DNA of 64,000 nt, taken from Micromonospora halotolerans. Its GTDB lineage: Bacteria > Actinomycetota > Actinomycetes > Mycobacteriales > Micromonosporaceae. A model generated the notes under the pieces. It saw only the letters and a program-made list of their open reading frames with translations. It did not search any database and was not told the DNA's origin. The translations under genes were made by a program, and so were the position numbers. Location: contig NZ_CP134876.1 in NCBI RefSeq assembly GCF_032108445.1, positions 124,001 through 188,000 of the forward strand, given 5' to 3'. Shown here piece by piece: positions 1 to 9,347 of the stretch. Each line of letters begins with the position of its first letter. The first letter of the stretch is position 1.

Positions 1-1
1 G

Positions 2-1732
2 GAGATCGAGCTGTCCGGCCTGTACGACACGGCGAGCGACCTGGCCGGGCTGCGCGACCTGGACGACGTGCTGCGCGCCATCGTGCACCGGGCGCGGATC
101 CTGCTCGGCACCGACGTGGCGTACATGACGCTCAACGACGACGAGCGCGGCGACACGTACATGCGGGTCACCGACGGCTCGATCTCGGCCCGGTTCCAGC
201 GGCTGCGGCTGGAGATGGGCGACGGCCTGGGCGGCCTGGTGGCGCAGACCGGCACCCCGTACGTCACCTCGAACTACCAGGAGGACGACCGGTTCAAGCA
301 CACCGGGGAGATCGACGGCGGGGTGGGCGAGGAGGGCCTGGTGGCCATCCTGGGCGTGCCGCTGCGGTTGGGGTCGAGCGTGATCGGCGTGCTGTACGCG
401 GCCAACCGCTCGGCCCGGCCGTTCGCCCGGGAGGAGGTGTCGCTGCTGGTCTCGCTGGCCGCGCACGCCGCGGTGGCGATCGACACGGCCCGGCTGCTGG
501 CCGAGACCCGGTCGGCGCTGGAGGAGCTGTCGGCGGCGAACAGCACGATCCGGGCGCACAGCAGCTCGGTGGAGCGGGCGGCCGCCGCCCACGACCGGAT
601 GACCGCCCTGGTGGTGCGCGGCGGCGGGATGGAGGACGTGGCCGCGGCGGTCACCGAGGTGCTCGGCGGGGCGCTGCTGGCGCTGGACGCCGAGGGGCGG
701 CGGCTGGCCCGGGTGGGTGAGATCGAGGAGCCGGACCGGGCGGACATCGTGGAGGCGGTGGCCGCGTCCCGCACCGAGGGGCGCAGCGTCCGCCGGGGTC
801 CGCTCTGGTACGCGGCCGTGGTGGCCGGCGCCGAGAACCTGGGCGCCCTCGTGCTGCGCCCGGACGGCGAACTCGTCGACGCCGACCAGCGGATCCTGGA
901 GCGGGCCGCGCTGGTCACGGCGTTGCTGCTGCTGTTCCGCCGGACGGTGGCCGAGGCGGAGGGTCGGGTCCGGGGCGAGCTGCTGGACGACCTGATCGCC
1001 CGGCCGCTGCGGGACACCGACGCGCTGCGCAGCCGGGCCCGCCGGCTCGGTGTCGACCTGGACTCCCCGCACGTGCTGGTGGCGGTCGGCGACGACGCGA
1101 TCGCCGCCACCGGCTCGGCCCGGCAGCGGGTGCTCTCCTGGGCCACCACCTACGCGTCGACGCGCGGCGGTCTGGCCGCGGCGCGCGACGGGCGGGTGGT
1201 GCTCATGCTGCCCGGCCGGGACGCGGGCGGGGCGGCGCGGGCGGTGGCCCGGGACCTGTCCCGGGTGACCGGGCGTCCGGTGACCGCCGGGGCGAGCGGG
1301 CCGTCGACCGGCCCGGCCTCGCTGGCCACCACCTTCGCCGAGTCGGAACGGTGCCTGACCGCGCTGGGCGCGCTGGGCCGGGCCGGGCAGGGTGCGAGCA
1401 CGGCCGAGCTGGGTTTCGTGGGGCTGCTGCTGGGCGCGGTCGGCGACTCGGGCGACCGGGACGTGGCGGGTTTCCTCACCGCGACGGTGGGGCCGGTGGT
1501 CGACTACGACGCGCGGCGGGGCACCGCGCTGGTGAAGACGCTGGAGGCGTACTTCGGGGTGGGTGGCAGCCTGGCCCGGGCGGCGGAGCTGCTGCACGTG
1601 CACGTCAACACGGTGACCCAGCGGCTGGAGCGGGTCGGGCAGCTGCTCGGCGCGGACTGGCAGAAGCCGGAGCGCGCCCTGGAGGTGCAGCTCGCCCTGC
1701 GCCTGCACCGCCTGCGCACCCCGGCCGCCTGA
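2..1732 (+). CDS. GAF-domain PucR/CdaR-type regulator (5' end missing)
   Basis: The frame is open at the left edge, so the N-terminus is missing; the visible part is 576 residues. The first ~165 residues look like a GAF sensor domain, with the glycine-rich stretch DGLGGLVAQTGTPYVTSNY. A middle region (~280-460) resembles the GGDEF-like segment of CdaR/PucR proteins. The last ~60 residues form the PucR C-terminal helix-turn-helix (SLARAAELLHVHVNTVTQRL). Such proteins are cytoplasmic transcriptional regulators of catabolic genes that sense a small ligand through GAF. It ends 15 bases before the convergent TetR gene. The target genes cannot be read from the sequence; the nearby ABC importer and dehydrogenases are only candidates. 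Confidence 0.85.
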   Translation, partial: EIELSGLYDTASDLAGLRDLDDVLRAIVHRARILLGTDVAYMTLNDDERGDTYMRVTDGSISARFQRLRLEMGDGLGGLVAQTGTPYVTSNYQEDDRFKHTGEIDGGVGEEGLVAILGVPLRLGSSVIGVLYAANRSARPFAREEVSLLVSLAAHAAVAIDTARLLAETRSALEELSAANSTIRAHSSSVERAAAAHDRMTALVVRGGGMEDVAAAVTEVLGGALLALDAEGRRLARVGEIEEPDRADIVEAVAASRTEGRSVRRGPLWYAAVVAGAENLGALVLRPDGELVDADQRILERAALVTALLLLFRRTVAEAEGRVRGELLDDLIARPLRDTDALRSRARRLGVDLDSPHVLVAVGDDAIAATGSARQRVLSWATTYASTRGGLAAARDGRVVLMLPGRDAGGAARAVARDLSRVTGRPVTAGASGPSTGPASLATTFAESERCLTALGALGRAGQGASTAELGFVGLLLGAVGDSGDRDVAGFLTATVGPVVDYDARRGTALVKTLEAYFGVGGSLARAAELLHVHVNTVTQRLERVGQLLGADWQKPERALEVQLALRLHRLRTPAA

Positions 1733-1747
1733 CCCGGCCGGGATGCG

Positions 1748-2356
1748 TCAGCGGGCGCGGAGGCCTTCGAGGACGGCGTCCACGACCCGTTCGGGGAGGA
1801 TCTGGTCGTCCAGCTCGGGGTGCCAGCGCAGCACCCGCTGGATCAGCATGGGGCCGGTCAGCAGCGCCATGGCCAGCTCGATGTCGACGTCGGCGCGGAG
1901 CTCGCCGCTGTCCACCCCGCGGCGCAGCACCTCCCGCATCAGCTTCCGGCGCGGCGCGACGATGTTCTGGTAGAGCTGGAAATGGTCGGGGCTGCGGTTC
2001 ACCTCGGGCACCAGGCACGGCATGATCTTCGCGGCCCGCGGGTCGACATTGTGACCGACCGCGCCGACCAGCAGCACCAGGTCGTCGCGGACGGAACGCC
2101 CGGCCGGCTGGGGCGGCACCCCCTTGAGCCGGCCCAGCGCGTCCATCAGCAACGCGTCCTTGCCGGACCAGCGGCGGTAGATGGTGGCCTTGCCCACCCC
2201 GGCGCGGGCGGCGATCGCCTCGATGGAGAGCGCCTCGAGCGTGCTGCCCTCGGCGAGCAGGTCGAGGGTGGCCTCCACGATCGCCTCGTCCGCGCGGACA
2301 CTCCGCGGTCGCCCGGGCGACCGCGGAGCATCAGCCATGGAAGTCATGTCAGACAT
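1748..2356 (-). CDS. TetR family repressor of the adjacent MFS exporter
   Basis: A 202-residue TetR-type regulator. The N-terminal HTH is clear (AIAARAGVGKATIYRRWSGK, about residues 42-61) and the ligand-binding region follows. Three in-frame ATGs occur (ending at 2356, 2347 and 2338); the first is used here, although its ribosome site is weak. The gene starts 11 bases after the stop of the MFS transporter and is almost certainly co-transcribed with it, so the repressor is made from the promoter it probably controls. Two copies of a palindromic operator lie upstream of the MFS gene. Inference: substrate of the pump acts as inducer. Confidence 0.9.
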   Translation of the reverse strand: MSDMTSMADAPRSPGRPRSVRADEAIVEATLDLLAEGSTLEALSIEAIAARAGVGKATIYRRWSGKDALLMDALGRLKGVPPQPAGRSVRDDLVLLVGAVGHNVDPRAAKIMPCLVPEVNRSPDHFQLYQNIVAPRRKLMREVLRRGVDSGELRADVDIELAMALLTGPMLIQRVLRWHPELDDQILPERVVDAVLEGLRAR

Positions 2357-2367
2357 TGTCGCCGAAC

Positions 2368-3933
2368 CTACGCGGTCCCGGCCAACTCCGGCTCGGCGGC
2401 CGGCCGGGACTCGGTCTCGGCGACCGGGCGGCCCGGCATCCAGCGCAGCACGATGGCCATCCCGAGCAGCGCCACCAGCGCGGAGATCCCCGCCGCCCAG
2501 TGCATCGCCGAGACGAACGAGTCGTTCGCCGCGTCGATGAGCCGGGGTGCGCCGGTCCCGAGCCGGCCGGCGACCGCGTACGCCCCGGAGATCGACTCCT
2601 GGGCCGCGTCGCGGACGGGGGCGGGCAGGCCGGACAGGGTCGAGGCCACGTCGTTGCGGTAGACCGCGGAGAGCACCGAGCCGAGCACCGCCACGCCGAG
2701 CGCGCCGGCCACCTGGCGGACGGTGTTGCTCACGGCCGAGCCCACGCCGGCCTTCTCCCGAGGCAGCGCCGACATGATCGACTCGGTGGCCGGCGGCATG
2801 ATGTTGGCCATCCCGGCGCCCTGGACGAAGCCCAGCGCCGAGAAGATCCAGATCGGGGTGTCGGCGTCGATGAGCACGAACGCGCCGAGCGCGGCGGCGG
2901 TGAGCAGCAGCCCGACACCGGCGACCGCCCGGCCACCGTAGCGGCGGACCATGGCGGCGCTGCGCGGCGCGAAGATCAGCTGCGCGGCGGCGAAGGGCAG
3001 GAAGAGCAGGCCGCTCTCCAGCGGGCTGTAGCCGCGGACCAGCTGGAGGTAGAACGCGCCGAAGAACATCACGCCCATGGCGGCGAAGAAGACCAGGCCG
3101 ACCAGCGCCACCGGCGCGGCGAACCGGGGCACCCGGAACAGCCGGACGTCCAGCGACGGGTGGTCGCTGCGCAGCTCGTGGGCGACGAACCAGCCGAGCA
3201 CCGCGAGCCCGCCGAGGATCGCGACCCACACCGGCGCCCGGTCGAAGCCGTGCTCCCCGCCGTCGATGATGCCGTAGGTGAGGGCGACGAGGCCGACCAC
3301 GGACAGCAGCACGCCGAGCAGGTCGACCCGGCCCGGCCGGGGGTCGCGGGACTCCGGGACGAGGGCCGCGACGAGCACCACGCCGAGCACCACCACCGGC
3401 ACGTTGATCAGGAAGACCGAGCCCCACCAGTAGTGCTCCAGCAGGGCGCCGCCCAGCACCGGGCCGATGGCCACGGCCAGGCCGACCGCGCCGGCCCAGA
3501 CGCCGATCGCCTTGGCCCGCTCCCGCGGGTCGAAGACGTTGGAGATGATCGACAGGGTCACCGGCATGATGGCCGCGCCGCCGACGCCCATGAGGGCGCG
3601 GGTGGCGATGAGCTGGCCCGGGTCGTGGGCGTACGCGGAGAGCAGCGAGGCCAGCCCGAACAGGGCCAGGCCGACCATCAGGAAGCGCTTGCGGCCGAGG
3701 CGGTCGCCGAGGACGCCGAAGGTGAAGAGCAGCCCGGCGAAGACCAGGGTGTAGGAGTTGATCGCCCACTCCAGCTCGCCCTGGGTGGCCCCGAGGCCGT
3801 GCACCGGGTCGGCGAGGGTACGCAGGGCGACGTTGAGGATGGTGTTGTCGAGGACGACCACGAGGAGGCTGATCACCAGCACTCCCAGGATCGCCCACCT
3901 CCTCGGGTGTCCGGTGTTCTCATGCGGTTCCAC
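2368..3933 (-). CDS. MFS drug exporter, EmrB/QacA (DHA2) family
   Basis: A 521-residue polytopic membrane protein of the 14-helix DHA2 family. Family signs are the helix-1 sequence SLLVVVLDNTILNVALRTL (motif D1-like), the GDRLGRKR loop between helices 2 and 3 (motif A), and GPVLGGALLEHYWW at the helix 5 region (motif C). These proton antiporters export hydrophobic drugs or dyes. The start is GTG at 3933, with GGGGGGAG upstream. It is first in an operon with the TetR gene behind it. The specific substrate is unknown. Confidence 0.92.
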   Translation of the reverse strand: MEPHENTGHPRRWAILGVLVISLLVVVLDNTILNVALRTLADPVHGLGATQGELEWAINSYTLVFAGLLFTFGVLGDRLGRKRFLMVGLALFGLASLLSAYAHDPGQLIATRALMGVGGAAIMPVTLSIISNVFDPRERAKAIGVWAGAVGLAVAIGPVLGGALLEHYWWGSVFLINVPVVVLGVVLVAALVPESRDPRPGRVDLLGVLLSVVGLVALTYGIIDGGEHGFDRAPVWVAILGGLAVLGWFVAHELRSDHPSLDVRLFRVPRFAAPVALVGLVFFAAMGVMFFGAFYLQLVRGYSPLESGLLFLPFAAAQLIFAPRSAAMVRRYGGRAVAGVGLLLTAAALGAFVLIDADTPIWIFSALGFVQGAGMANIMPPATESIMSALPREKAGVGSAVSNTVRQVAGALGVAVLGSVLSAVYRNDVASTLSGLPAPVRDAAQESISGAYAVAGRLGTGAPRLIDAANDSFVSAMHWAAGISALVALLGMAIVLRWMPGRPVAETESRPAAEPELAGTA

Positions 3934-3968
3934 TCGGGTTCTCCCCCCGGCTCACCCGCGTCAAAATA

Positions 3969-4039
3969 CGATACGGGACAGACTCGTAACGGAGTCGAGC
4001 GTAGGTGAGAGTGTTTCGATACGGAACCGGTCCGTATCG
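3969..4039. promoter_or_regulatory. Two copies of a TetR-type operator upstream of the MFS gene
   Basis: 4017-4039 reads CGATACGGA-N5-TCCGTATCG, a 9-bp-arm perfect inverted repeat. 3969-3991 is a degenerate second copy (CGATACGGG ... CTCGTAACG), identical at 17 of 23 positions; the centres are 48 bp apart. On the minus strand the proximal copy overlaps a TATCGT hexamer (3973-3968) that can act as the -10 box of the MFS gene. Probable binding sites of the repressor at 1748-2356; binding itself is inferred. Confidence 0.7.
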
Positions 4040-4052
4040 TTTGTGTGCCAGG

Positions 4053-5369
4053 TCACCTCCCGGCGGGGAGGTCGGTCGACGGGGCCTCCGACCGTCCGGC
4101 ACGTCGCCGGTGGAGCAGCCAGAGCGCGGCGAGCGCGAAGAGCACCAGCGCGGTCAGCGCGTAGGAGTCGACCGCGAACCACCGCGGCCACCCGTCCATG
4201 TGGCCGGACTTCCAGATCAGCCCCCGCGGGATGATCTCGCCGGTCCGGGTCGGGCCCGGCCAGAGGACGAAGGGCAGGATCGCCGCGACCGCCACCACGC
4301 CCGCGAGCACACGTGACACGCCCGTGGAGCGCCGCACGACGTCGATGAGCACCACCGCCATCGGAGCGGTCCAGAGCCAGTAGTGCGACCAGCTGACCGG
4401 CGAGACGAGGAGCATGGTGCAGGCGACGACCACCAGGGCCATCGCCTCCTCACCGGTGCGTTGCAGCGCGGTCGCGAGCGCGAGGCCGACCACCACCACG
4501 ACGACCGCGGACAGCATCCACCAGCCCGTGTTCAACTCGTTGGTCTCCAACTGGCGGGCGACGAATCCCTGCAGGGACTGGTTGCCGGCGTACTGCGGGC
4601 CCGACCCGCCCAGCATCGGCTGGTTGTTGAACGCCCGACCGGTCACCCAGTAGTCGAACGAGTTGCCCGGTTGGATGACGGCGCCCAGCAGCGTGAGCCC
4701 GGCGAAGGTGCCCGCCGCGACGACGGCCGCGCGGATTCGTCGCGTCAGCAGCAGGTAGACCACGAAGAGAGCGGGCAGCAGCTTGGTCGCGGTCGCCGCC
4801 CCGATGCCCATCCCCTTGAACCGGCTCCGGTCGGGCAGGGCGAGATCGGCCACGACCAGCAGCATGACGAAGATGTTGATCTGACCCAGGTCGAAATTGC
4901 GCTGCAGGGGCTCGGTCCACACCAGCACCGCGAGCACCGCGGCGGCGAGACCCAGCCGACCCCGCCCTCCCTCGTAGCCGAGGATCCCGGTGGTGAACCA
5001 CAGCGCGGCCAGCATCGCGAGCAGGCCCGCCACGCTCCACACGTACAGCGCGACGCGGTCGTCCAGCAGGGTCAACGGCGTCAGGAACGGCAGCGTGACC
5101 GGCGGATAGGTGTACGGCAGGTCCAGCCCGCCGTAGTTGACCTGGTAGACCGGTCGGCCGTCCAGGAACGCCCGGGCGGCGCCGAGGTACATGTTGAAGT
5201 CCGTGCCGTGCAGCGGCCGGTCCCGCAGGAAGGCGCCATACGCCCCGAGCGAGACGGCCAGCAACGCGAGGCCGGGAACGAGCAGCCACTTCGGCAGGGA
5301 CACCCGCGGTTGAGCCGGCTGCTCCGCCGGCATCTGGAGAACGAGCCGGCGGAAATCGTGAATGATCAT
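4053..5369 (-). CDS. GT87-type polytopic glycosyltransferase (DUF2029)
   Basis: About 438 residues with roughly ten to twelve hydrophobic segments. The early sequence RPLHGTDFNMYLGAARAFLDG followed by LPYTYPPVTLPFL is typical of GT87/DUF2029 proteins, which use polyprenyl-phosphate sugars (in mycobacteria, mannose for PimE and lipoglycan synthesis) outside the membrane. The Asp in the first loop (TDF) fits the proposed catalytic acid. The start chosen is ATG at 5369; a TATTAT -10-like box lies nine bases upstream. It stands alone between the MFS promoter and livM, with no glycan genes next to it, so the acceptor is unknown. Confidence 0.8.
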   Translation of the reverse strand: MIIHDFRRLVLQMPAEQPAQPRVSLPKWLLVPGLALLAVSLGAYGAFLRDRPLHGTDFNMYLGAARAFLDGRPVYQVNYGGLDLPYTYPPVTLPFLTPLTLLDDRVALYVWSVAGLLAMLAALWFTTGILGYEGGRGRLGLAAAVLAVLVWTEPLQRNFDLGQINIFVMLLVVADLALPDRSRFKGMGIGAATATKLLPALFVVYLLLTRRIRAAVVAAGTFAGLTLLGAVIQPGNSFDYWVTGRAFNNQPMLGGSGPQYAGNQSLQGFVARQLETNELNTGWWMLSAVVVVVVGLALATALQRTGEEAMALVVVACTMLLVSPVSWSHYWLWTAPMAVVLIDVVRRSTGVSRVLAGVVAVAAILPFVLWPGPTRTGEIIPRGLIWKSGHMDGWPRWFAVDSYALTALVLFALAALWLLHRRRAGRSEAPSTDLPAGR

Positions 5370-5447
5370 GGTGCCCGGATAATAGTCCGAACGCCGTCGC
5401 GGCGGGGTACCGCGCACCCGGCACCCCGCTCGCCGACCCGCGCCGAG

Positions 5448-6470
5448 CTATTCCCGCCGCCGCGGGCGCCGCCAGCGCAGCGCCAGAGCGGACCCGGTGC
5501 CCCAGATGCCGCGCCGGAACAGCAGCACCACGAGGACGAAGATGCCGCCGGTGACCAGGCCGATGGCCTCGAAGCCGGAGAACGACAGCCAGTCCTCCAG
5601 CCGGACCACCAGGGCCGCACCGAGCACGCCGCCCCAGAGGGTGCCGATGCCGCCGAGCACCACCACGATGACCGCCTTGCCGGAGGTGGTCCAGTGCAGC
5701 ACGTCCAGCGAGACGAACCGGTGGCCGACCGCGAAGAGCCCGCCGCCGAGCCCGGCCAGGAAGCCGGAGAGGACGAACGCGGTCAGCTTGTAGCGGTGCA
5801 CCGGGTAGCCGAGCGCGCGGGCCCGGGCCGGGTTGTCCCGGATGCCGACCAGCACCCGGCCGAACGGCGAGTGCACGATCCGCCAGGCGGCGAGCAGGCC
5901 GAGCAGCACGATCGGCAGGATCGCGTAGTAGAAGTAGTAGTCGTCGGAGAGGTCCGCGCCGAAGAACTCCCGGGGCACGCCCTGGAGGCCGTTCTCGCCC
6001 TGGGTGACCGACCGCCACTCGTTGGCCACGTAGTAGACCATCTGCGCGAACGCGAGGGTGACCATGGCGAAGTAGATGCCGGTGCGCTTGACCGCGAGGT
6101 AGCCGATCGGCAGCGCGAGCAGCGCCGCGGCCAGGGCGCCGGCCAGCACGGCCGCCGGGAAGGGCAGGCCGGCGTGGATCGCCACCAGGCCGGTCACGTA
6201 CGCCGAGGTGCCCCAGAACGCGGCGTGCCCGAAGGACATCAGCCCGGTGAAGCCGAGCAGCAGGTCCACCGAGACGGCGAACAGCGCCCAGCAGAGGATG
6301 TCCACGGCCACCGCCGGGTAGAGCCCGTTCGGCAGCCAGAGGGCCACGACCAGGCCGGCGGCGAGCAGCGCGTACCGGACCCAGCCGGGCGCGCGGGCGA
6401 CGGTGAGCAGCCCCGACGGCGGGGCCGGCCGGGCCGACTCCTCGGCAGGGGTGTCGACGGCACTGGTCAT
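5448..6470 (-). CDS. livM: ABC transporter permease, LivM family
   Basis: A 340-residue inner-membrane permease of the branched-chain amino acid type. Visible family features are LLLGFTGLMSFGHAAFWG and, near the C-terminus, VVLGGIGTLWGGVLGAALV. An N-terminal hydrophilic stretch of ~30 residues precedes the first helix. Its ATG overlaps the TGA of livH (ATGA), which shows translational coupling. It is the last gene of livG-livF-SBP-livH-livM. Homologous systems also carry urea, amides or aromatic acids, so branched-chain amino acids are not proven as the substrate. Confidence 0.93.
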   Translation of the reverse strand: MTSAVDTPAEESARPAPPSGLLTVARAPGWVRYALLAAGLVVALWLPNGLYPAVAVDILCWALFAVSVDLLLGFTGLMSFGHAAFWGTSAYVTGLVAIHAGLPFPAAVLAGALAAALLALPIGYLAVKRTGIYFAMVTLAFAQMVYYVANEWRSVTQGENGLQGVPREFFGADLSDDYYFYYAILPIVLLGLLAAWRIVHSPFGRVLVGIRDNPARARALGYPVHRYKLTAFVLSGFLAGLGGGLFAVGHRFVSLDVLHWTTSGKAVIVVVLGGIGTLWGGVLGAALVVRLEDWLSFSGFEAIGLVTGGIFVLVVLLFRRGIWGTGSALALRWRRPRRRE

Positions 6471-7348
6471 GCCGGTGCCTCCTCTCGGCCGAACAGGCCG
6501 GCCGGCCGCCAGAGCAGCACCGCGGCCATCACCACGAACACGACGGTCTGCGACACGATCGGGAAGTCCGACAGGTACGCCTCGCCCCAAGCCTGGATCA
6601 GGCCGATGCCGAAGCCGGCGGCCACCGAGCCGAAGATCGAGCCGAGCCCACCGATCACCACCACCGCGAAGACCACGATGATCAGGTCGGCGCCCATCAG
6701 CGGGTTCACCGCCCGCATCGGGGCGGCGAGCACCCCGGCCAGCCCGGCCAGCGCGATGCCGAAGCCGAACACCGGGGTGACCCACCTCCCCACGTCGATG
6801 CCGAAGGCCCGCGTCAGCTCGGGACGCTCGGTGGCGGCCCGGACCACCATGCCGACCCGGGTCCGGCCGAGCACCCACCAGACCGCGACGCAGAGCAGCA
6901 CGGTGAACCCGAGGATGAAGACCCGGTAGGTGGGGAAGTCGAACAGGCCGAAGTCGACGGTCCCGCTCAGCTCGGTCGGGGTGGCGTACGGGCTGGACTG
7001 CACGCCGTACCGGGACTTCACCAGGTCCTGCAGGATCAGCGTGAGGCCGAAGGTGAGCAGGAAGTTGTAGAGCGGGTCGAGCCGGGTCAGGCGGTGGATC
7101 ACCGCCCGCTCCAGCACCATGCCGAGCAGGCCCAGCGCCAGCGGCATGATCACCAACGCGGCCCAGAACGGCACGCCCGCCTCGGCGAGCAGCACGTACG
7201 CCCCGAAGGCGCCGAGCATGTAGAAGGCGCCGTGGGCGAAGTTCACCACCCGGAGCATGCCGAAGATGACCGCGAGCCCGAGGGCGAGCAGGGCGTAGAA
7301 CGCCCCGCCCACCAGCCCGTTGAACGTGTTCTGCAGGAAACCTGACAT
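6467..7348 (-). CDS. livH: ABC transporter permease, LivH family
   Basis: A 293-residue membrane permease. It begins with FLQNTFNGLVGGAFYALLAL and contains FGMLRVVNFAHGAFYMLGAF, the standard LivH signature, and VVIGGLGSIFGSVAAGFGIG near the C-terminus. It partners LivM to form the heterodimeric channel of the importer. It starts 7 bases after the substrate-binding protein and overlaps livM by four bases. Confidence 0.95.
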   Translation of the reverse strand: MSGFLQNTFNGLVGGAFYALLALGLAVIFGMLRVVNFAHGAFYMLGAFGAYVLLAEAGVPFWAALVIMPLALGLLGMVLERAVIHRLTRLDPLYNFLLTFGLTLILQDLVKSRYGVQSSPYATPTELSGTVDFGLFDFPTYRVFILGFTVLLCVAVWWVLGRTRVGMVVRAATERPELTRAFGIDVGRWVTPVFGFGIALAGLAGVLAAPMRAVNPLMGADLIIVVFAVVVIGGLGSIFGSVAAGFGIGLIQAWGEAYLSDFPIVSQTVVFVVMAAVLLWRPAGLFGREEAPA

Positions 7349-7355
7349 CAGCCGG

Positions 7356-8606
7356 TCACATCTTGCAATCCGCCGACGGGGCGCGGAACGCCTCGGCCGC
7401 CGGGATGGTCTTGAGGATCTTCACGTAGTCCCACGGCTCACTCACCTCGGCCTGCGGCTTCACCTGGGCCAGGTACGCATCGTGGATGACCCGGTGGTCC
7501 TCCGCGCGGATCTTGCCGTTGCGCAGGAAGAGGTCGTTGACCTCCTTGCCCTCCAGGCCCTTGACCACGGTGTCCGCGTCGTCGGTGCCGGCGGCCTGCA
7601 CGGCCTCCAGGTACTGCATGGCCGCCGAGTAGTTGGCCGCGTGGGCGAACGACGGCCGGGTGCCGGTCTCCTTCTGGAACCGGTCGGCCCACTCCCGGTT
7701 CTGCTGGTCGAAGTTCCAGTACCAGGCGTCGGTGTAGGTGGTGCCGGCGAGCGCGGCCGGGGTGAGCGAGTGGATGTCGGTGATGAACATCAGGCCGACG
7801 GCCAGCCCGACGCCCTTGTCCCGCAGCTTGAACTCGTTGTACTGCTTCACCACGTTGACCAGCTCGGCGCCGGCCTGCATGGTGCCGAGCACCTGCGGCT
7901 TCGGGTTCAGCGTGGGGGCCTTGAGCAGGAACGAGGAGTAGTCGCCGCTGGTGTTCGGGAACGGCGCGCCGTCCTTGCCGACCACCTGCCCGCCGGCGGC
8001 GGTGATGGCGGCGGAGAAGCTCTTCTCCATGTCCTGCCCGAACGCGTAGTTCGGGTAGAGGATGTACCAGTTCTTGCCGACCTGCTGGGTGGTCACCGTG
8101 CCGGTGCCGTGGGCCAGCATGTAGGTGTCGTACGCGTAGTGGAACGTGTACTTGTTGCAGCTCTTGCCGGTCAGGTCGGTGGTCGCCGCGCCGATGTTGA
8201 AGTAGAGCTTTTTCTTCTCCTTGGCCACGTCGGCGACCTTGAGGGCGGCCGAGGAGGTCGGCACGTCGAGGATGGCGTCGACGCCCTTGCGGTCGTACAT
8301 CTCCTGGGCCTTGCTGTTGGCCACGTCCGGCTTGTTCTGGTGGTCGGCCGTCTCCACGCTGATGTTCTTGGTGACCGCCTTGTCGCCGTACTTGGCCTTG
8401 AAGTCGGCGATGGCCATCTCCACGGCCTTGACCGAGTTCCGCCCGGACAGCTCCGAGTAGGCACCGGACTGGTCGTTGAGGACACCCAGCACGATCTTGT
8501 CGCCGGTCAGCTTCTGGTCGCCGCCGGACTGCGGCCCACCACCGCCGCAACCGGCCACCAGCACCGCCGCCGCCGAGGCGGCGGCCACACCCACGCTCCT
8601 GCGCAT
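7356..8606 (-). CDS. ABC transporter substrate-binding lipoprotein (Peripla_BP_6)
   Basis: A 416-residue solute-binding protein of the Liv/amide type. The signal peptide ends in a lipobox VAGC with Cys20 as the lipidated residue, followed by a Gly-rich linker. The mature part starts DKIVLGVLNDQSGAYSELSG, as in leucine/amide binding proteins, and has YPNYAFGQDMEKSF in the hinge region. It would sit on the outer face of the membrane and hand its ligand to LivH/LivM. It lies between the ATPase and permease genes. The ligand is not evident; related proteins bind branched-chain amino acids, amides or aromatic acids. Confidence 0.92.
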   Translation of the reverse strand: MRRSVGVAAASAAAVLVAGCGGGGPQSGGDQKLTGDKIVLGVLNDQSGAYSELSGRNSVKAVEMAIADFKAKYGDKAVTKNISVETADHQNKPDVANSKAQEMYDRKGVDAILDVPTSSAALKVADVAKEKKKLYFNIGAATTDLTGKSCNKYTFHYAYDTYMLAHGTGTVTTQQVGKNWYILYPNYAFGQDMEKSFSAAITAAGGQVVGKDGAPFPNTSGDYSSFLLKAPTLNPKPQVLGTMQAGAELVNVVKQYNEFKLRDKGVGLAVGLMFITDIHSLTPAALAGTTYTDAWYWNFDQQNREWADRFQKETGTRPSFAHAANYSAAMQYLEAVQAAGTDDADTVVKGLEGKEVNDLFLRNGKIRAEDHRVIHDAYLAQVKPQAEVSEPWDYVKILKTIPAAEAFRAPSADCKM

Positions 8607-8622
8607 GTCGAATCCTTCCCTG

Positions 8623-8639
8623 CCGCGCGGTCCGCGCGG
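8623..8639 (-). other. Stem-loop between livF and the binding-protein gene
   Basis: CCGCGC-N5-GCGCGG lies in the 48-base gap before the substrate-binding protein gene. In the transcript it forms a compact hairpin. Such intercistronic hairpins often protect or separate the message of the highly expressed binding protein; that role is inferred. Confidence 0.4.
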
Positions 8640-8654
8640 GTCAGCCGTCGTATG

Positions 8655-9347
8655 TCAGATTCCGAGGTACGCGAGCAGCTCGCGCTCCCGCGAGCGCACC
8701 TCGGAGTTGTCCATCGCCTCCGCGATCCGTCCCTCGGCCAGCAGGTAGTGCCGGTCGGCGACGCCGGTGGCGAAGTGCAGGTTCTGCTCGACCAGCAGCA
8801 CGGTCACGCCGTGCTTCTTGGCCTCGCGCAACAGGTCACCGACCTGCTGCACGAGCAGTGGGGACAGGCCCTCGGTGGGCTCGTCGCAGAGCAGCAGCCG
8901 GGCGCCCATGCGCAGCACCCGGGCCAGCGCGAGCATCTGCTGCTCGCCGCCGGAGAGCATGGTGGCCGCCGAGTCCCGCCGGCTGTAGAGGGCGGGGAAC
9001 GCCTCGTAGACCCGTTCGAGGGGCCACGGGTCCGGGCCGACCCGGGGCGGCAGCGTCAGGTTCTCGGTGACGGTCAGCGTGGCGTACGCGCCCCGGTCGT
9101 CGGGGACCCAGCCGAGCCCCAGCCGTGCCCGCTTGTACGCGGGCAGCTTCGTGACGTCCCGGTCGGCGAAGCTGACCGTGCCGCGCTGGCCGGGGTGCAG
9201 TCCCATGACGCAGCGCAGCAGCGTGGACTTGCCGGCGCCGTTGCGCCCGACCAGGGTGACCACCTCGCCGGCGGCCACCTCCAGGCTCACCTCCCGCAGC
9301 ACCTGGGCCTCGCCGTACCAGGCGGAGAGGTTCTCAATGCGCAGCAT
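8655..9347 (-). CDS. livF: ABC transporter ATP-binding protein, LivF family
   Basis: A 230-residue ATPase. It shows Walker A (GRNGAGKSTLL), the LivF-type signature MLSGGEQQMLALARVL, Walker B (RLLLCDEPTEGLSP) and the switch His (LLVEQNLHF). It begins with MLRIENLSAWYGEAQVLREV, typical of LivF. It overlaps the 3' end of livG by 14 bases and is co-transcribed with it. Confidence 0.95.
   Translation of the reverse strand: MLRIENLSAWYGEAQVLREVSLEVAAGEVVTLVGRNGAGKSTLLRCVMGLHPGQRGTVSFADRDVTKLPAYKRARLGLGWVPDDRGAYATLTVTENLTLPPRVGPDPWPLERVYEAFPALYSRRDSAATMLSGGEQQMLALARVLRMGARLLLCDEPTEGLSPLLVQQVGDLLREAKKHGVTVLLVEQNLHFATGVADRHYLLAEGRIAEAMDNSEVRSRERELLAYLGI

Noticed and set aside
2356..4008. Long plus-strand frame opposite the MFS gene, and similar frames opposite the kinase, livK and thrS genes.
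   Set aside because: Composition is biased to charged and Gly/His residues and no family is recognisable; the opposite strand encodes clear proteins.
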